A stretch of DNA of 64,000 bases from UBA1189 sp045612925 (GTDB taxonomy: Bacteria; Bacteroidota; Bacteroidia; Bacteroidales; Bacteroidaceae): assembly GCA_045612925.1 (NCBI GenBank), contig JAZKZX010000054.1, positions 57,559-121,558 on the forward strand, in the 5' to 3' direction. Made by a program: the position numbers and the translations under genes. Under the pieces are notes generated by a model, which was given only the letters and a program-made list of their open reading frames with translations, did not search any database and was not told the origin of the DNA. This document shows, piece after piece, positions 45,879-54,333 of this stretch (within the stretch, counting starts at the first letter, position 1; the number at the start of each line of letters is the position of its first letter).

Positions 45879-47306
45879 TTAATGTTGGTTTACTGTAGCC
45901 AAGGCTTCAGGGTAAAGTATTACTGGATATTTTGCACGCAGTTCTTTAACCCACAACTTCTCCAAATGGTTCTGATAGTCGGCTGTGACCTCTCCTCGTA
46001 CATCCTCATAGGTATCGGGAGCTTTCTTCTGCAACTTACCCACTACGCCAGTGAAGGGCAATGATGCTACCGCTTCAGGGCGTTCGCCTACTCCGAAAGC
46101 GTAATAGTCGGCATACTTACTTTTACCCACAGTGAAGGGCCCGCGTATCATGCGCACCTGCATCAGTGAGTCGCTGTTGAAGTTTTCGCGTATGACCTTC
46201 ACCCATTCTTTTTGTGGCTGCTTCTTTACTACCTTCTTTACCTGCTTCAGCACATCGTCAGAAATGCAATGTACTACGAGACCTTGATATACGGGTTCGT
46301 CATAGCGGTAGTTCTTCTTATTCTTCTTAAAGAATTTTTCCAACCCCTTCTCATCGTTGGCTGCCTTATCCCATACTTCTCGTACACTGATTTCATAGAG
46401 CAATGAACCTTCATAAAACTCATTCATCAGGAAACCGAATTCGGGATATTTACTGTCAAGTTCCTTCTCGGCAAGTTCAAGAGCCTGCTTTGAGGTGATG
46501 CCACCGCCCATCTTAGCAGCCAACTTCTTACCCATTGAGCGTTTTGCCTGAGCTCGTATCCCACGTTGTTCCAGGAACTGGATAATCCCATCATGGTGAT
46601 ACTCATAGGGCTCAAACTGCTTGCGGTCATTCATATATATGATATGGTATCCGACGGGAGAGAGTACTGGTTGGCTCAACTCTCCAGGTTGCATGAGCAA
46701 CGCCACTTCTTCAAACTCCTTGAGCAGTTGTCCCTTATATAACCATGGCAACATACCGCCATCACGAGCACTGCCTGGATCTTCGGAATATTGTTTAGCA
46801 AGTTCGGCAAAGTTCGCTCCATTATTCAATTCCATGTATAGCGAGTCGATGCGGTGCTTGGCTTTCGCCTGCTCAGTAACTGAGGCTTGTTGTGGGAGGC
46901 GTATAAGGATATGTGCCGCTTGGAATAGACCATCAGGACCAATATTTTGTACTGTAACGTCGTAGGTCTTACGCGCCTCTTCTTCTATAAAATCCCAATC
47001 GAGCAGATATTCCTCCGCTTGTTGAGCGCGATAATCTGCCACCTCCTTTTGGAATGATGCCATGGTGTCGAGTTGGGCATCGTGGGCAGCGGCTACCTTA
47101 AGTTTGTAGTTTACGAAAAGCTCTACATACTCATCGAGTGAGGCCTTATCGATCACCAAATCTGTATTGTTCTTATTGTATGAGTATTCAAATTCAGAGC
47201 GAGTAATATCTTCGCCATTGATAGTCATTACAATAGGATCTTCGGCTTGTGCCCACATGGGCAACGCTACTGCTGCTGCACAAAGGGCTGTTAATAGTTT
47301 CTTCAT
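45879..47306 (-). CDS. Periplasmic peptidylprolyl isomerase, PPIC type
   Basis: 475 residues, signal peptide (MKKLLTALCAAAVALPMWA). Parvulin domain at about 125-230 (AAHILIRLPQQ, FAELAKQYSEDPGSARDGGMLPW, GYHIIYMND), preceded by a short SurA-type segment (IVMTINGEDITRSEFEYSY) and followed by a long helical domain. First gene of the operon (consensus promoter 47348-47379), so the isomerase leads expression of the SurA-OstA-MutL set. Confidence 0.9.
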   Translation of the reverse strand: MKKLLTALCAAAVALPMWAQAEDPIVMTINGEDITRSEFEYSYNKNNTDLVIDKASLDEYVELFVNYKLKVAAAHDAQLDTMASFQKEVADYRAQQAEEYLLDWDFIEEEARKTYDVTVQNIGPDGLFQAAHILIRLPQQASVTEQAKAKHRIDSLYMELNNGANFAELAKQYSEDPGSARDGGMLPWLYKGQLLKEFEEVALLMQPGELSQPVLSPVGYHIIYMNDRKQFEPYEYHHDGIIQFLEQRGIRAQAKRSMGKKLAAKMGGGITSKQALELAEKELDSKYPEFGFLMNEFYEGSLLYEISVREVWDKAANDEKGLEKFFKKNKKNYRYDEPVYQGLVVHCISDDVLKQVKKVVKKQPQKEWVKVIRENFNSDSLMQVRMIRGPFTVGKSKYADYYAFGVGERPEAVASLPFTGVVGKLQKKAPDTYEDVRGEVTADYQNHLEKLWVKELRAKYPVILYPEALATVNQH

Positions 47307-47347
47307 ATTTTTATTTTTAAGTTGTTTCTTCTATCGCTAATATCTCA

Positions 47348-47379
47348 CAAAAGTACGACAAAGTGATAGGAGTACAAAA
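47348..47379 (-). promoter_or_regulatory. Promoter of the PPIase-OstA-mutL operon
   Basis: Complement: TTTTG (47379-47375), 19-base spacer, TACTTTTG (47355-47348). Full consensus. Confidence 0.8.
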
Positions 47380-47413
47380 TATTTTAATATTTTTTATAAT
47401 GTGTCTTGTATGT

Positions 47414-47456
47414 ACAATAAAATAGGGGAGAAGTTGCCCTCTCCCCTATTTATTGT
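47414..47456 (-). terminator. Terminator of the GH95 gene
   Basis: Stem CAATAAAATAGGGGAGA/TCTCCCCTATTTATTG (one bulged A), 8-base loop, 16 bases after the stop. The complement ends in AU-rich sequence rather than a clean T-run. Confidence 0.7.
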
Positions 47457-47471
47457 GGAATCTTTCGTCAA

Positions 47472-50400
47472 TTACGGAAGCATTACCTTCTTTCCGTCAA
47501 CGATATAGATTGTCTTAGGCTGCATCTTACTTACTTGACGTCCGTCGAGTGAATAGATTTTTGCGCTTTTTTTTTCAACTTCGGGCATGTCTACTCCTGC
47601 ACCATCAACGAAGTCGATGACTACAGAGCTACCCTTTGCGCAAGGTATTGTAGCGATGCCGTTTGCGTCTACCTCTACAGAGGTTTGTACGCCGTCAACT
47701 ACTACGATAGCTTGGCTGATGCTTTCCTTGGCAGCACGGTTGCAGCGTACGCGGAGCTCTGAACCGGCATGGCTGCGGATGCGTATTACGCGGCACTTAC
47801 CATTTTCCCACTCGAAGCCAACGGTGAAGTTACCCATAGCCTTCATGCCGGTCACCTTACCTTGTGCCTCCCATACTGCAGGCAGTGCGGGCAATACATT
47901 GATGTAGCCGTGAGCGCTCTGCATGAGCATCTCTGCGATACCTGAACATACACCGAAGTTACCATCGATCTGGAACGGAGCATGTGAGTCGAAGAGGTTG
48001 TAGTAGATACCACCAGCACCAGCATTGGTACCATAGTCGGTAGAGTGCTTGAGTGCGTTCTTGATGATAATATGTGCGTGGTCACCATCTTGAGCACGTG
48101 CCCAGAGGTTTACCTTCCAACCCATTGACCAACCTGTAGCAGCATCACCACGGAGCTTGAGTGAATTCACTGCGGGAGTAAAGTACTCGCTCTCGGGAGT
48201 AATTTGATCCAAGGGGAAGAGAGCCATCATATGTGACATGTGGCGGTGTCCACGGTCGTTAGAGATATCAAACGGAGTATACTTCCATTCGCGGAGGAGC
48301 TTTTCACCCTTCTTCACGCCGTTGTAGGTCTCACCCCAAGCGCCAGTATAAGTCTCGGTATGCAAACCGTTGTCGGTCTTGTCGAGGTAGAGGTTGAGCT
48401 TTTCAATCTGTTCAGCTGTGATGCCCAACTCCTCAACTCCAAGGATGTCGATAGCCTCCTTGAGGTTCATGAAGAGGTAGTAGATCATCTGTTGAGCGTG
48501 TGCGGTACCATCCTCTGTTTGGTTGTCGTGCTGCTCGGCGCTGAACTCATTGGGAGCTACGAATGTGCCGTCGGGTTCGTACTTGTAAGGAGTGTGGTAG
48601 TTCTTTACACTTGCTTGCTCATCTTGTTTGTTATCGAAACCACGGTCCTCAATCAAGCGGTGGAACCAGAACTCTGCGCAATCCCACATTACGGGGAAGG
48701 CCTTCTTCAAGAACTCCTTGTCCTGTGTATAGCGATAGTGCATCCAGAGGTGGCTGGTGTACCATACATTGGCTACGAGGTAGTTGTCGCCCCATGTACT
48801 CATACTGTTGTAGAGTGAGGTCTCTGTGAGCACGCTCCAGCCGTGGCCATCGTTGTAACGCTTACCAACTTCCTTCCAACCAGCGCTCTGTGCGCCACGG
48901 ATGATGAAGTTCACGAAGGGCTTGTGGAGGTCTGAGAGGTTAGTGATCTCAGTAGGCCAGTAGTTCATCTGGATGTTGATGTTGGTATGTACATCCGAGT
49001 TCCAAGGTGATTCAGTGCCACGGTCGTTCCAGATACCCTGCAAGTTGTTGGGGGCTGCGATGGGCTTGCGGTTTGAACTGATAGCGAGGTAGCGGCCATA
49101 GTGGAAGTAGAGCTGCTCGAGGAACAAATGGTCGTTCTCCTTACTGTCGGCATTACCGTTGTTGGGGAAGTAGTTGTCGATAAGGGTCTTGGTATCCACG
49201 GTAGGTGTGGTCAAGCCGAGGTCGAAGGTCATGCGCTTTGTGATAGCTGTGAAGTCGGCCACATGATCGGCCTCTACCTTATGGAATCCCTTGTCAATGG
49301 CAGCTTCGATAGCAGTCTTTACGTTGTTGTTTACATCAGCTTCTGTCTCTTCGGTGAAGTAGTTGTCGAGCACCTCCATGTCGCCATTGAAGTTGGTCGC
49401 ACCCTTGAGGTAGAAGTGTACTTCAGTAGCGTTCTTTACATTAATACCTGAAGAGGTAGCAGTGATTGTTGCATTCTCATCGGCTACCACATGCAGGCGA
49501 GTAGCGTACTTCACGGTCATTGCGCCAGAGAATGATGCGGTGTTACCCTCGTAGGTTACTTGGCCGGCATTGATGCCTGCACCAGGCTCGAGAGAGAATA
49601 CGAGGTTCATCTTATCCTCACCCTCGCTCTTGTACTGACCTGCGATTACCTGATCGGGAGCTGAACTGAGGTACTTGCGTGTCTGCTTGGTGCCGTTAGC
49701 GTTCTTGAACGATACGCCAGCGATACCCTCTTCGATGTCGAGGTAGCGTACATAGTCGGTTACACCTTCGGTAAAGATGCTATTGTCTTTATTGGCGATG
49801 ATGAGCGAACCGAAGTTCATGAAGGTGCGTTCGCCACCACCTGCACCAACCTTATTGGCTTCACCTCTCCAAAGGGTCTTCTCGTTAAACTGGAGCTCTT
49901 CGTGAGCTACACCACCGAATACCATACAGCCGAGCTCACCATTACCCAAGGGGAGTGCATATTCCATCCAGGGGTAGTTTACGCCAGCAGCCTCAGCAGA
50001 GGTGGTGTACCACAAAGTGTTGGGGTTCTTGGGTTCGAATGCCTCGATGCCTGTGATATCAGAAATCTCATGGATGTACTCATCAGGGTAGCTTACATAC
50101 TCGGCCTCTTCGAGGAAGAACTTACTGCCTTGGTCGCCAGTAACAGAACCGGTGTTCCAATAAGCCAAGTAGTTGCCACGCTTGTTCCACCAGTTGGTGG
50201 TTCCTTTGCTCTTGATGTAGCTGGCATCTCCGTTGGTGAAGTCGAAAGAACCTTCAAACTCGGTAGCGTGTGTAGTTGTGCCAAGGGCTACCATTGTAGC
50301 ACGTGCATTCTCGTCAGCTCCAGTGAAGCCAAGCTCCTTGGTGAGTCCAGTAGAGGCATTGTAAATTTTGTACACATCCTTGCTTTGCTCAACGAAAGCC

Positions 50401-51209
50401 CAGATGCCCTTTTTGTCTTTGGGAAGATCGGTCTTGGTGAGGAGCAATCCACCGTTGGTGTATCCTTCGCCCAAGCTCAAATAACCACCATGACCACCGC
50501 GGATGGTGTAGAACTTAGTATTGTCATTGAAATAGCTTACATAGACGGTTGTGCCCTCGATGTTTACTACAGCAAACTTGCCATCTACTGCTGATGCAGT
50601 GAGGGAATTGCTCTTCACCGCTTTGGCTTCGAAAGTCTGTCCATCCTTATACTCCTTGCCCTCGAAGGTGACACCGCCATTGTCGGCACCGAGCACATCG
50701 ATGGTGTAGGTCTTAGCCTTTACTACGGCTTCTTCGATCTTGTAGCAGTTACCCTCATCAGTGCTTGTCCATCCATCGATGATTATACCAGCGTCTTTTT
50801 GGTTAGGCACCTGTGAGTTCATACCCTTTCCAGCGATAAGGAGCTTCCAGGGATAGTCGCCGCCTACATTCTCGAAGGTGATAGCAGCTGATGCAGTAGC
50901 GGTGTAGCTACCGTCAGCACCTACATACTTCTCGGCAGCGATGCTGAAGAGATAGTAGTTGTTGCCCTTCTTCTCGATGCGGAACTGTTGTTTGATGTCT
51001 TCCTTGTTGTAGGTCACTGTTCCTACTGACTTGCCAGTGCTTGTACACAAGTTGTTGGGCATTGCATCACTATAGAGCAAGATTGCGCGCTTGCTCTGCA
51101 GTGTATACGTTGCATCGTTATCCAACTGCGTCAAGTCAGTCACTGTTTGTGCTTGCGCTGCAAATATCATGCAGAAGAGTGCAACAAGCATAAGAGAGAT
51201 TTTTCTCAT
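47472..51209 (-). CDS. Secreted GH95 alpha-L-fucosidase with extended N-terminus
   Basis: 1245 residues, signal peptide (MRKISLMLVALFCMIFAAQA). GH95 blocks: LGNGELGCMVFGG near 425, NNLQGIWNDRGTESPWNSD, HTNINIQMNYWPTE (the paired catalytic Asn), and FQIDGNFGVCSGIAEML with the late Asp. Enzymes of this family release alpha-1,2-linked fucose (or galactose) from host glycans. About 400 extra N-terminal residues form beta-rich domains, some resembling the M60 protein's first domain. The C-terminus (KIYSLDGRQVSKM) is a sorting-type tail. Transcribed alone. Confidence 0.9.
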   Translation of the reverse strand: MRKISLMLVALFCMIFAAQAQTVTDLTQLDNDATYTLQSKRAILLYSDAMPNNLCTSTGKSVGTVTYNKEDIKQQFRIEKKGNNYYLFSIAAEKYVGADGSYTATASAAITFENVGGDYPWKLLIAGKGMNSQVPNQKDAGIIIDGWTSTDEGNCYKIEEAVVKAKTYTIDVLGADNGGVTFEGKEYKDGQTFEAKAVKSNSLTASAVDGKFAVVNIEGTTVYVSYFNDNTKFYTIRGGHGGYLSLGEGYTNGGLLLTKTDLPKDKKGIWAFVEQSKDVYKIYNASTGLTKELGFTGADENARATMVALGTTTHATEFEGSFDFTNGDASYIKSKGTTNWWNKRGNYLAYWNTGSVTGDQGSKFFLEEAEYVSYPDEYIHEISDITGIEAFEPKNPNTLWYTTSAEAAGVNYPWMEYALPLGNGELGCMVFGGVAHEELQFNEKTLWRGEANKVGAGGGERTFMNFGSLIIANKDNSIFTEGVTDYVRYLDIEEGIAGVSFKNANGTKQTRKYLSSAPDQVIAGQYKSEGEDKMNLVFSLEPGAGINAGQVTYEGNTASFSGAMTVKYATRLHVVADENATITATSSGINVKNATEVHFYLKGATNFNGDMEVLDNYFTEETEADVNNNVKTAIEAAIDKGFHKVEADHVADFTAITKRMTFDLGLTTPTVDTKTLIDNYFPNNGNADSKENDHLFLEQLYFHYGRYLAISSNRKPIAAPNNLQGIWNDRGTESPWNSDVHTNINIQMNYWPTEITNLSDLHKPFVNFIIRGAQSAGWKEVGKRYNDGHGWSVLTETSLYNSMSTWGDNYLVANVWYTSHLWMHYRYTQDKEFLKKAFPVMWDCAEFWFHRLIEDRGFDNKQDEQASVKNYHTPYKYEPDGTFVAPNEFSAEQHDNQTEDGTAHAQQMIYYLFMNLKEAIDILGVEELGITAEQIEKLNLYLDKTDNGLHTETYTGAWGETYNGVKKGEKLLREWKYTPFDISNDRGHRHMSHMMALFPLDQITPESEYFTPAVNSLKLRGDAATGWSMGWKVNLWARAQDGDHAHIIIKNALKHSTDYGTNAGAGGIYYNLFDSHAPFQIDGNFGVCSGIAEMLMQSAHGYINVLPALPAVWEAQGKVTGMKAMGNFTVGFEWENGKCRVIRIRSHAGSELRVRCNRAAKESISQAIVVVDGVQTSVEVDANGIATIPCAKGSSVVIDFVDGAGVDMPEVEKKSAKIYSLDGRQVSKMQPKTIYIVDGKKVMLP

Positions 51210-51274
51210 GGTGATTGAATGTTTTGAATTATTGTTAATTATGTTTGTCTCTATATTATAGACCTATTTTCGGG

Positions 51275-51305
51275 CAAAGGTAGTAACATTTTTTCAATCT
51301 TCCAA
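51275..51305 (-). promoter_or_regulatory. Promoter of the GH95 gene
   Basis: Complement: TTG (51305-51303), 20-base spacer, TACCTTTG (51282-51275). No regulator gene adjacent. Confidence 0.65.
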
Positions 51306-51341
51306 TTTTTTGCGAACAGATTGCTTGATAGTCAAGTATGG

Positions 51342-52226
51342 TTACCTTCGTTGTAGTACTTTTTCGTTAGGTGCAATGTCTTCGGTCACCCATACATTAC
51401 CCCCTATGACAGCATCGTGTCCTATGGTGATGCGCCCGAGTATGGTGCTATTGCTATATACGATGACATTGTCTTCGAGTATGGGGTGTCGGTCAATTCC
51501 CTTAATCGGGTTGCCTTGTGCATCGAGGGGGAAGCTCTTGGCCCCGAGGGTGACACCTTGATATAGCTTCACATGGTTGCCAAGTATGCTGGTGGCTCCG
51601 ATGACCACACCCGTGCCATGGTCAATGGTGAAGTGGCTTCCTATGGTTGCTGCGGGGTGTATGTCGATACCAGTCTCGCTATGGGCCATTTCGGTGATGA
51701 TGCGGGGTATGAGAGGTACTCCCAATAGATGCAGTTCGTGTGCTATGCGGTAGTTGCTGATGGCACGTATGGCTGGATAGCAGCTGATGACCTCACCATA
51801 GCTGGTCGCTGCGGGGTCGCCCTCGTAGGCTGCTACCACATCGGTGGCGAGCATACGGCGCAGGTGGGGCAGTCGCTCAATAAATTGTGTGGCAATGCAT
51901 GCGGCATCTGTTTGTGTAGAGCTATGTTCCTCCGCAAAGCATAATCCGGCTTGTATCTGTCCAGTAAGTTTGCTGAAGAGGTTTTCCACATTCACACCGG
52001 TATGGTAGGCTATGGTATGACTGCTGATGCCCGAGTGTCCGAAGTACCCAGGGAAGAGTATTGCCCGGCAGAGGTCGATAATCTCGGTCAGCACATTCAG
52101 CGAGGGTAGGGGACTACCATCTGTGTGGTGATGCAGTAGCGTATCGCAGGCGTCAGGGGCAGTGAGTTCGTTCACCACTTGGGTGAGGCGGTCATTGATA
52201 GTCATATTATTGTTTTGTATTGGCAT
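51342..52226 (-). CDS. cysE: Serine O-acetyltransferase
   Basis: 294 residues. N-terminal helical domain, then a left-handed beta-helix of hexapeptide repeats (IDIHPAATIGSHFTIDHGTG, GVVIGATSILGNHVKLYQGV, TILGRITIGHDAVIGG). His residues of the active site (DIHPAA, DHGTG) are present. Makes O-acetylserine for cysteine synthesis. Start at 52226, or 52205 (MTINDRL). Follows the envC-like gene by 7 bases, so it is in that transcript. Confidence 0.93.
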   Translation of the reverse strand: MPIQNNNMTINDRLTQVVNELTAPDACDTLLHHHTDGSPLPSLNVLTEIIDLCRAILFPGYFGHSGISSHTIAYHTGVNVENLFSKLTGQIQAGLCFAEEHSSTQTDAACIATQFIERLPHLRRMLATDVVAAYEGDPAATSYGEVISCYPAIRAISNYRIAHELHLLGVPLIPRIITEMAHSETGIDIHPAATIGSHFTIDHGTGVVIGATSILGNHVKLYQGVTLGAKSFPLDAQGNPIKGIDRHPILEDNVIVYSNSTILGRITIGHDAVIGGNVWVTEDIAPNEKVLQRR

Positions 52227-52233
52227 AAGTTAA

Positions 52234-53490
52234 TCAAAGTGCTATCCACTCTCCAGGGTTGAGGCTTTGTGTATCCTTGCGCAGTTGGAACTGCATGGTG
52301 TAGTTGCCCGAGGCATCGGGGCGGATGAGTCCCAATGGTTGGTTTATCTTCACCTTATCGCCCTTCTTTACTTTGAGTGAGGCAAGGTTGAAGTATGCCG
52401 AGATATATTGTCCGTGGCGCACCATGACAATATACGATCCCTGTATTTGCGGGTGTTCGAAGATAAACGATACCGAACCTTCAAAGACAGCACGGGCTTG
52501 GCAGTTCTGTTGGCCGCGGATGTCTATGCCATTGTTATTGTACTTCACATTCTTCAGTCCCTCTACATAGTTTACTCCGTAGTGCGAGGTTACCAGGTAT
52601 GGTCCTGTGATAGGTACGGGGAGTCGTCCCTTGTTGCTTTCGAAAGAACCCGTCAGTTTCTTGTCTGCCGCGTTCTGCTTGTAAGTAGGCATGGTCTTTC
52701 CGTCTTGTTTGGTGTCTCCGCCAGTTGCCTTGTCTTCATTTTTTTGTTGTTCGGCATTGCGCGCTGCTATTTCCTCCTCGATGATGCGGTCTATCTCAGC
52801 ATTGAGTCGGTTACGTTCTTTTTGTTGTTGAGCAATGCGGTTGCGTATCTCCTTTTGTCTCTTTTGGAGCGAGCCCACGATTTTTTGCTGTTCGGCTTTG
52901 CGTCGGTCCAGTGTTTTCTTCTCCTCCACTCGTTTGGCGAGCAGTGTCTGTTTGGCTTTGCGTGTATGTTCCAGTTCGGTACGTTTTAGGTTTAGCTCCT
53001 CTTGTTTCTCCATCAGTTCCTCTCCCTGTTTCTGTTGGAAGGACGAGTACTCTCTCAGGTAGCGCATGCGGCGCACCATTTGGTTGAATGAATCTGCTGA
53101 GAGAAGAAACATCAATTTATTCTCGAAGGAGTTCTTTGTTGCCATCAGCCGTAGGGCGTGAGCATAGTGTTCGCGTCGACGCTCCAATTCCGTCTTTAGG
53201 GTCACCAGTTGGGCTTCGATGTTTTTTATCTCTCGGTCTGTGGCTCGTATGTCGGCATCGAGTCTATTGACGAGTTGTTGTTGTTTCTTTATCTGTGCGG
53301 TCAGTGCCGATAGCGCTTGCAATTGTCCGTCAACATCCTTTTGGGTTGTCGAGAGCAGTTTCTCTGATTCGCTGATCTCTTGTTCCAGTTTGCTGCGTTG
53401 GTTCTCCATCTCCTTCACCTTCGGGTTGGTCTGTCCGTAGGCGATGGCGATAAGGCACGAGGTGAGGATAAGGCAGAGGATACGCTTCAT
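52234..53490 (-). CDS. EnvC-like murein hydrolase activator (degenerate M23)
   Basis: 418 residues, signal peptide (MKRILCLILTSCLIAIAYG). Two long coiled coils (about 20-110 and 150-250) lead to a LytM/M23 domain (about 300-418). His and Asp of the first half remain (SHYG, NGIDI), but the C-terminal HLHFE motif is replaced by TMQFQ, so zinc binding is lost. That fits EnvC/NlpD-type amidase activators. Three bases after the DUF4292 gene. Confidence 0.88.
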   Translation of the reverse strand: MKRILCLILTSCLIAIAYGQTNPKVKEMENQRSKLEQEISESEKLLSTTQKDVDGQLQALSALTAQIKKQQQLVNRLDADIRATDREIKNIEAQLVTLKTELERRREHYAHALRLMATKNSFENKLMFLLSADSFNQMVRRMRYLREYSSFQQKQGEELMEKQEELNLKRTELEHTRKAKQTLLAKRVEEKKTLDRRKAEQQKIVGSLQKRQKEIRNRIAQQQKERNRLNAEIDRIIEEEIAARNAEQQKNEDKATGGDTKQDGKTMPTYKQNAADKKLTGSFESNKGRLPVPITGPYLVTSHYGVNYVEGLKNVKYNNNGIDIRGQQNCQARAVFEGSVSFIFEHPQIQGSYIVMVRHGQYISAYFNLASLKVKKGDKVKINQPLGLIRPDASGNYTMQFQLRKDTQSLNPGEWIAL

Positions 53491-53492
53491 GA

Positions 53493-54323
53493 TTATCTGA
53501 GCATGTTAAGTATCGACATCACCTGGTCCAGGTCTACCTCTTTGTATCGCGACAGATCGGTACTATTCCATTCCGTGTTGAGGGTCGAGATATTTGTGAG
53601 GTTTATGCTCGCCCCGATGGCGCGCGACGATCCACTCACCGACACATCGTGTTGGGTGGGATAGGTAAAGGTGCCTATAGTTTCGAGCTGTCCATATCTC
53701 CATGTCGCCTCATATTGCTGTAGGGTGAGGTCGGTTTGTTCCAGATGTTTGCATTCCTCGTCGGTGTAGAACTTGCACTTCAGCGTCCGTTGTTGTCTGG
53801 GTTCCACGAGACATTGGTTGCCAGCTTTGGCGATGTCAAAGTTCTCGGCTTTCTTCCATGCTTCTTTCTCTCCGGGTATGAAGATACGGTTCCAGAATAG
53901 AGCCTGCACAGCGCTGAAGCTGATGCCTGCATAGTTCATCAGCCCTGACGAATAGTCAAACAGAGCATATCGTTTGTTTACCTTGTCAATGATGTATGCC
54001 CCTTTGGGTGTAAATTCCACGCATGCAATCTCCATCAGTCCGAAGGCGGTGATGCTCATCTGTACCATTTCGTCGCGGTGCATGCGCAAGCGTCCTTTGA
54101 GGGTAGGTGTAGTAAATCCTTCATAGGTGAGGGTGAGCGTTGTTTTGGCCGACACGGTTTCCACATCGACAGGATATTGTGCTAAGGGGGCGAGCAACTC
54201 GCTGCGTTGCTTTCGAGATAGCTTGGCCGAATTTTCGGTGATGTTATGGGTCGAGCGACAACCCGTGAGGGCAATAGTGAACAGTGCGATAGCTGCAAGG
54301 CTGATGTATGATCTAGTCTTCAT
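53493..54323 (-). CDS. DUF4292 lipoprotein
   Basis: 276 residues with a lipobox (LFTIALTG-C). Beta-rich domain with TLTLTYEGFTTPTLKGRLRM and QMSITAFGLMEIACVEFTPKG, resembling the LolA/LolB-like fold family described as DUF4292. A role in lipoprotein or outer-membrane lipid handling is plausible (inference). Gene order TPR-DUF4292-EnvC is tight: 10 bases before, 2 after. Confidence 0.85.
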   Translation of the reverse strand: MKTRSYISLAAIALFTIALTGCRSTHNITENSAKLSRKQRSELLAPLAQYPVDVETVSAKTTLTLTYEGFTTPTLKGRLRMHRDEMVQMSITAFGLMEIACVEFTPKGAYIIDKVNKRYALFDYSSGLMNYAGISFSAVQALFWNRIFIPGEKEAWKKAENFDIAKAGNQCLVEPRQQRTLKCKFYTDEECKHLEQTDLTLQQYEATWRYGQLETIGTFTYPTQHDVSVSGSSRAIGASINLTNISTLNTEWNSTDLSRYKEVDLDQVMSILNMLR

Positions 54324-54333
54324 AGCATAAATG

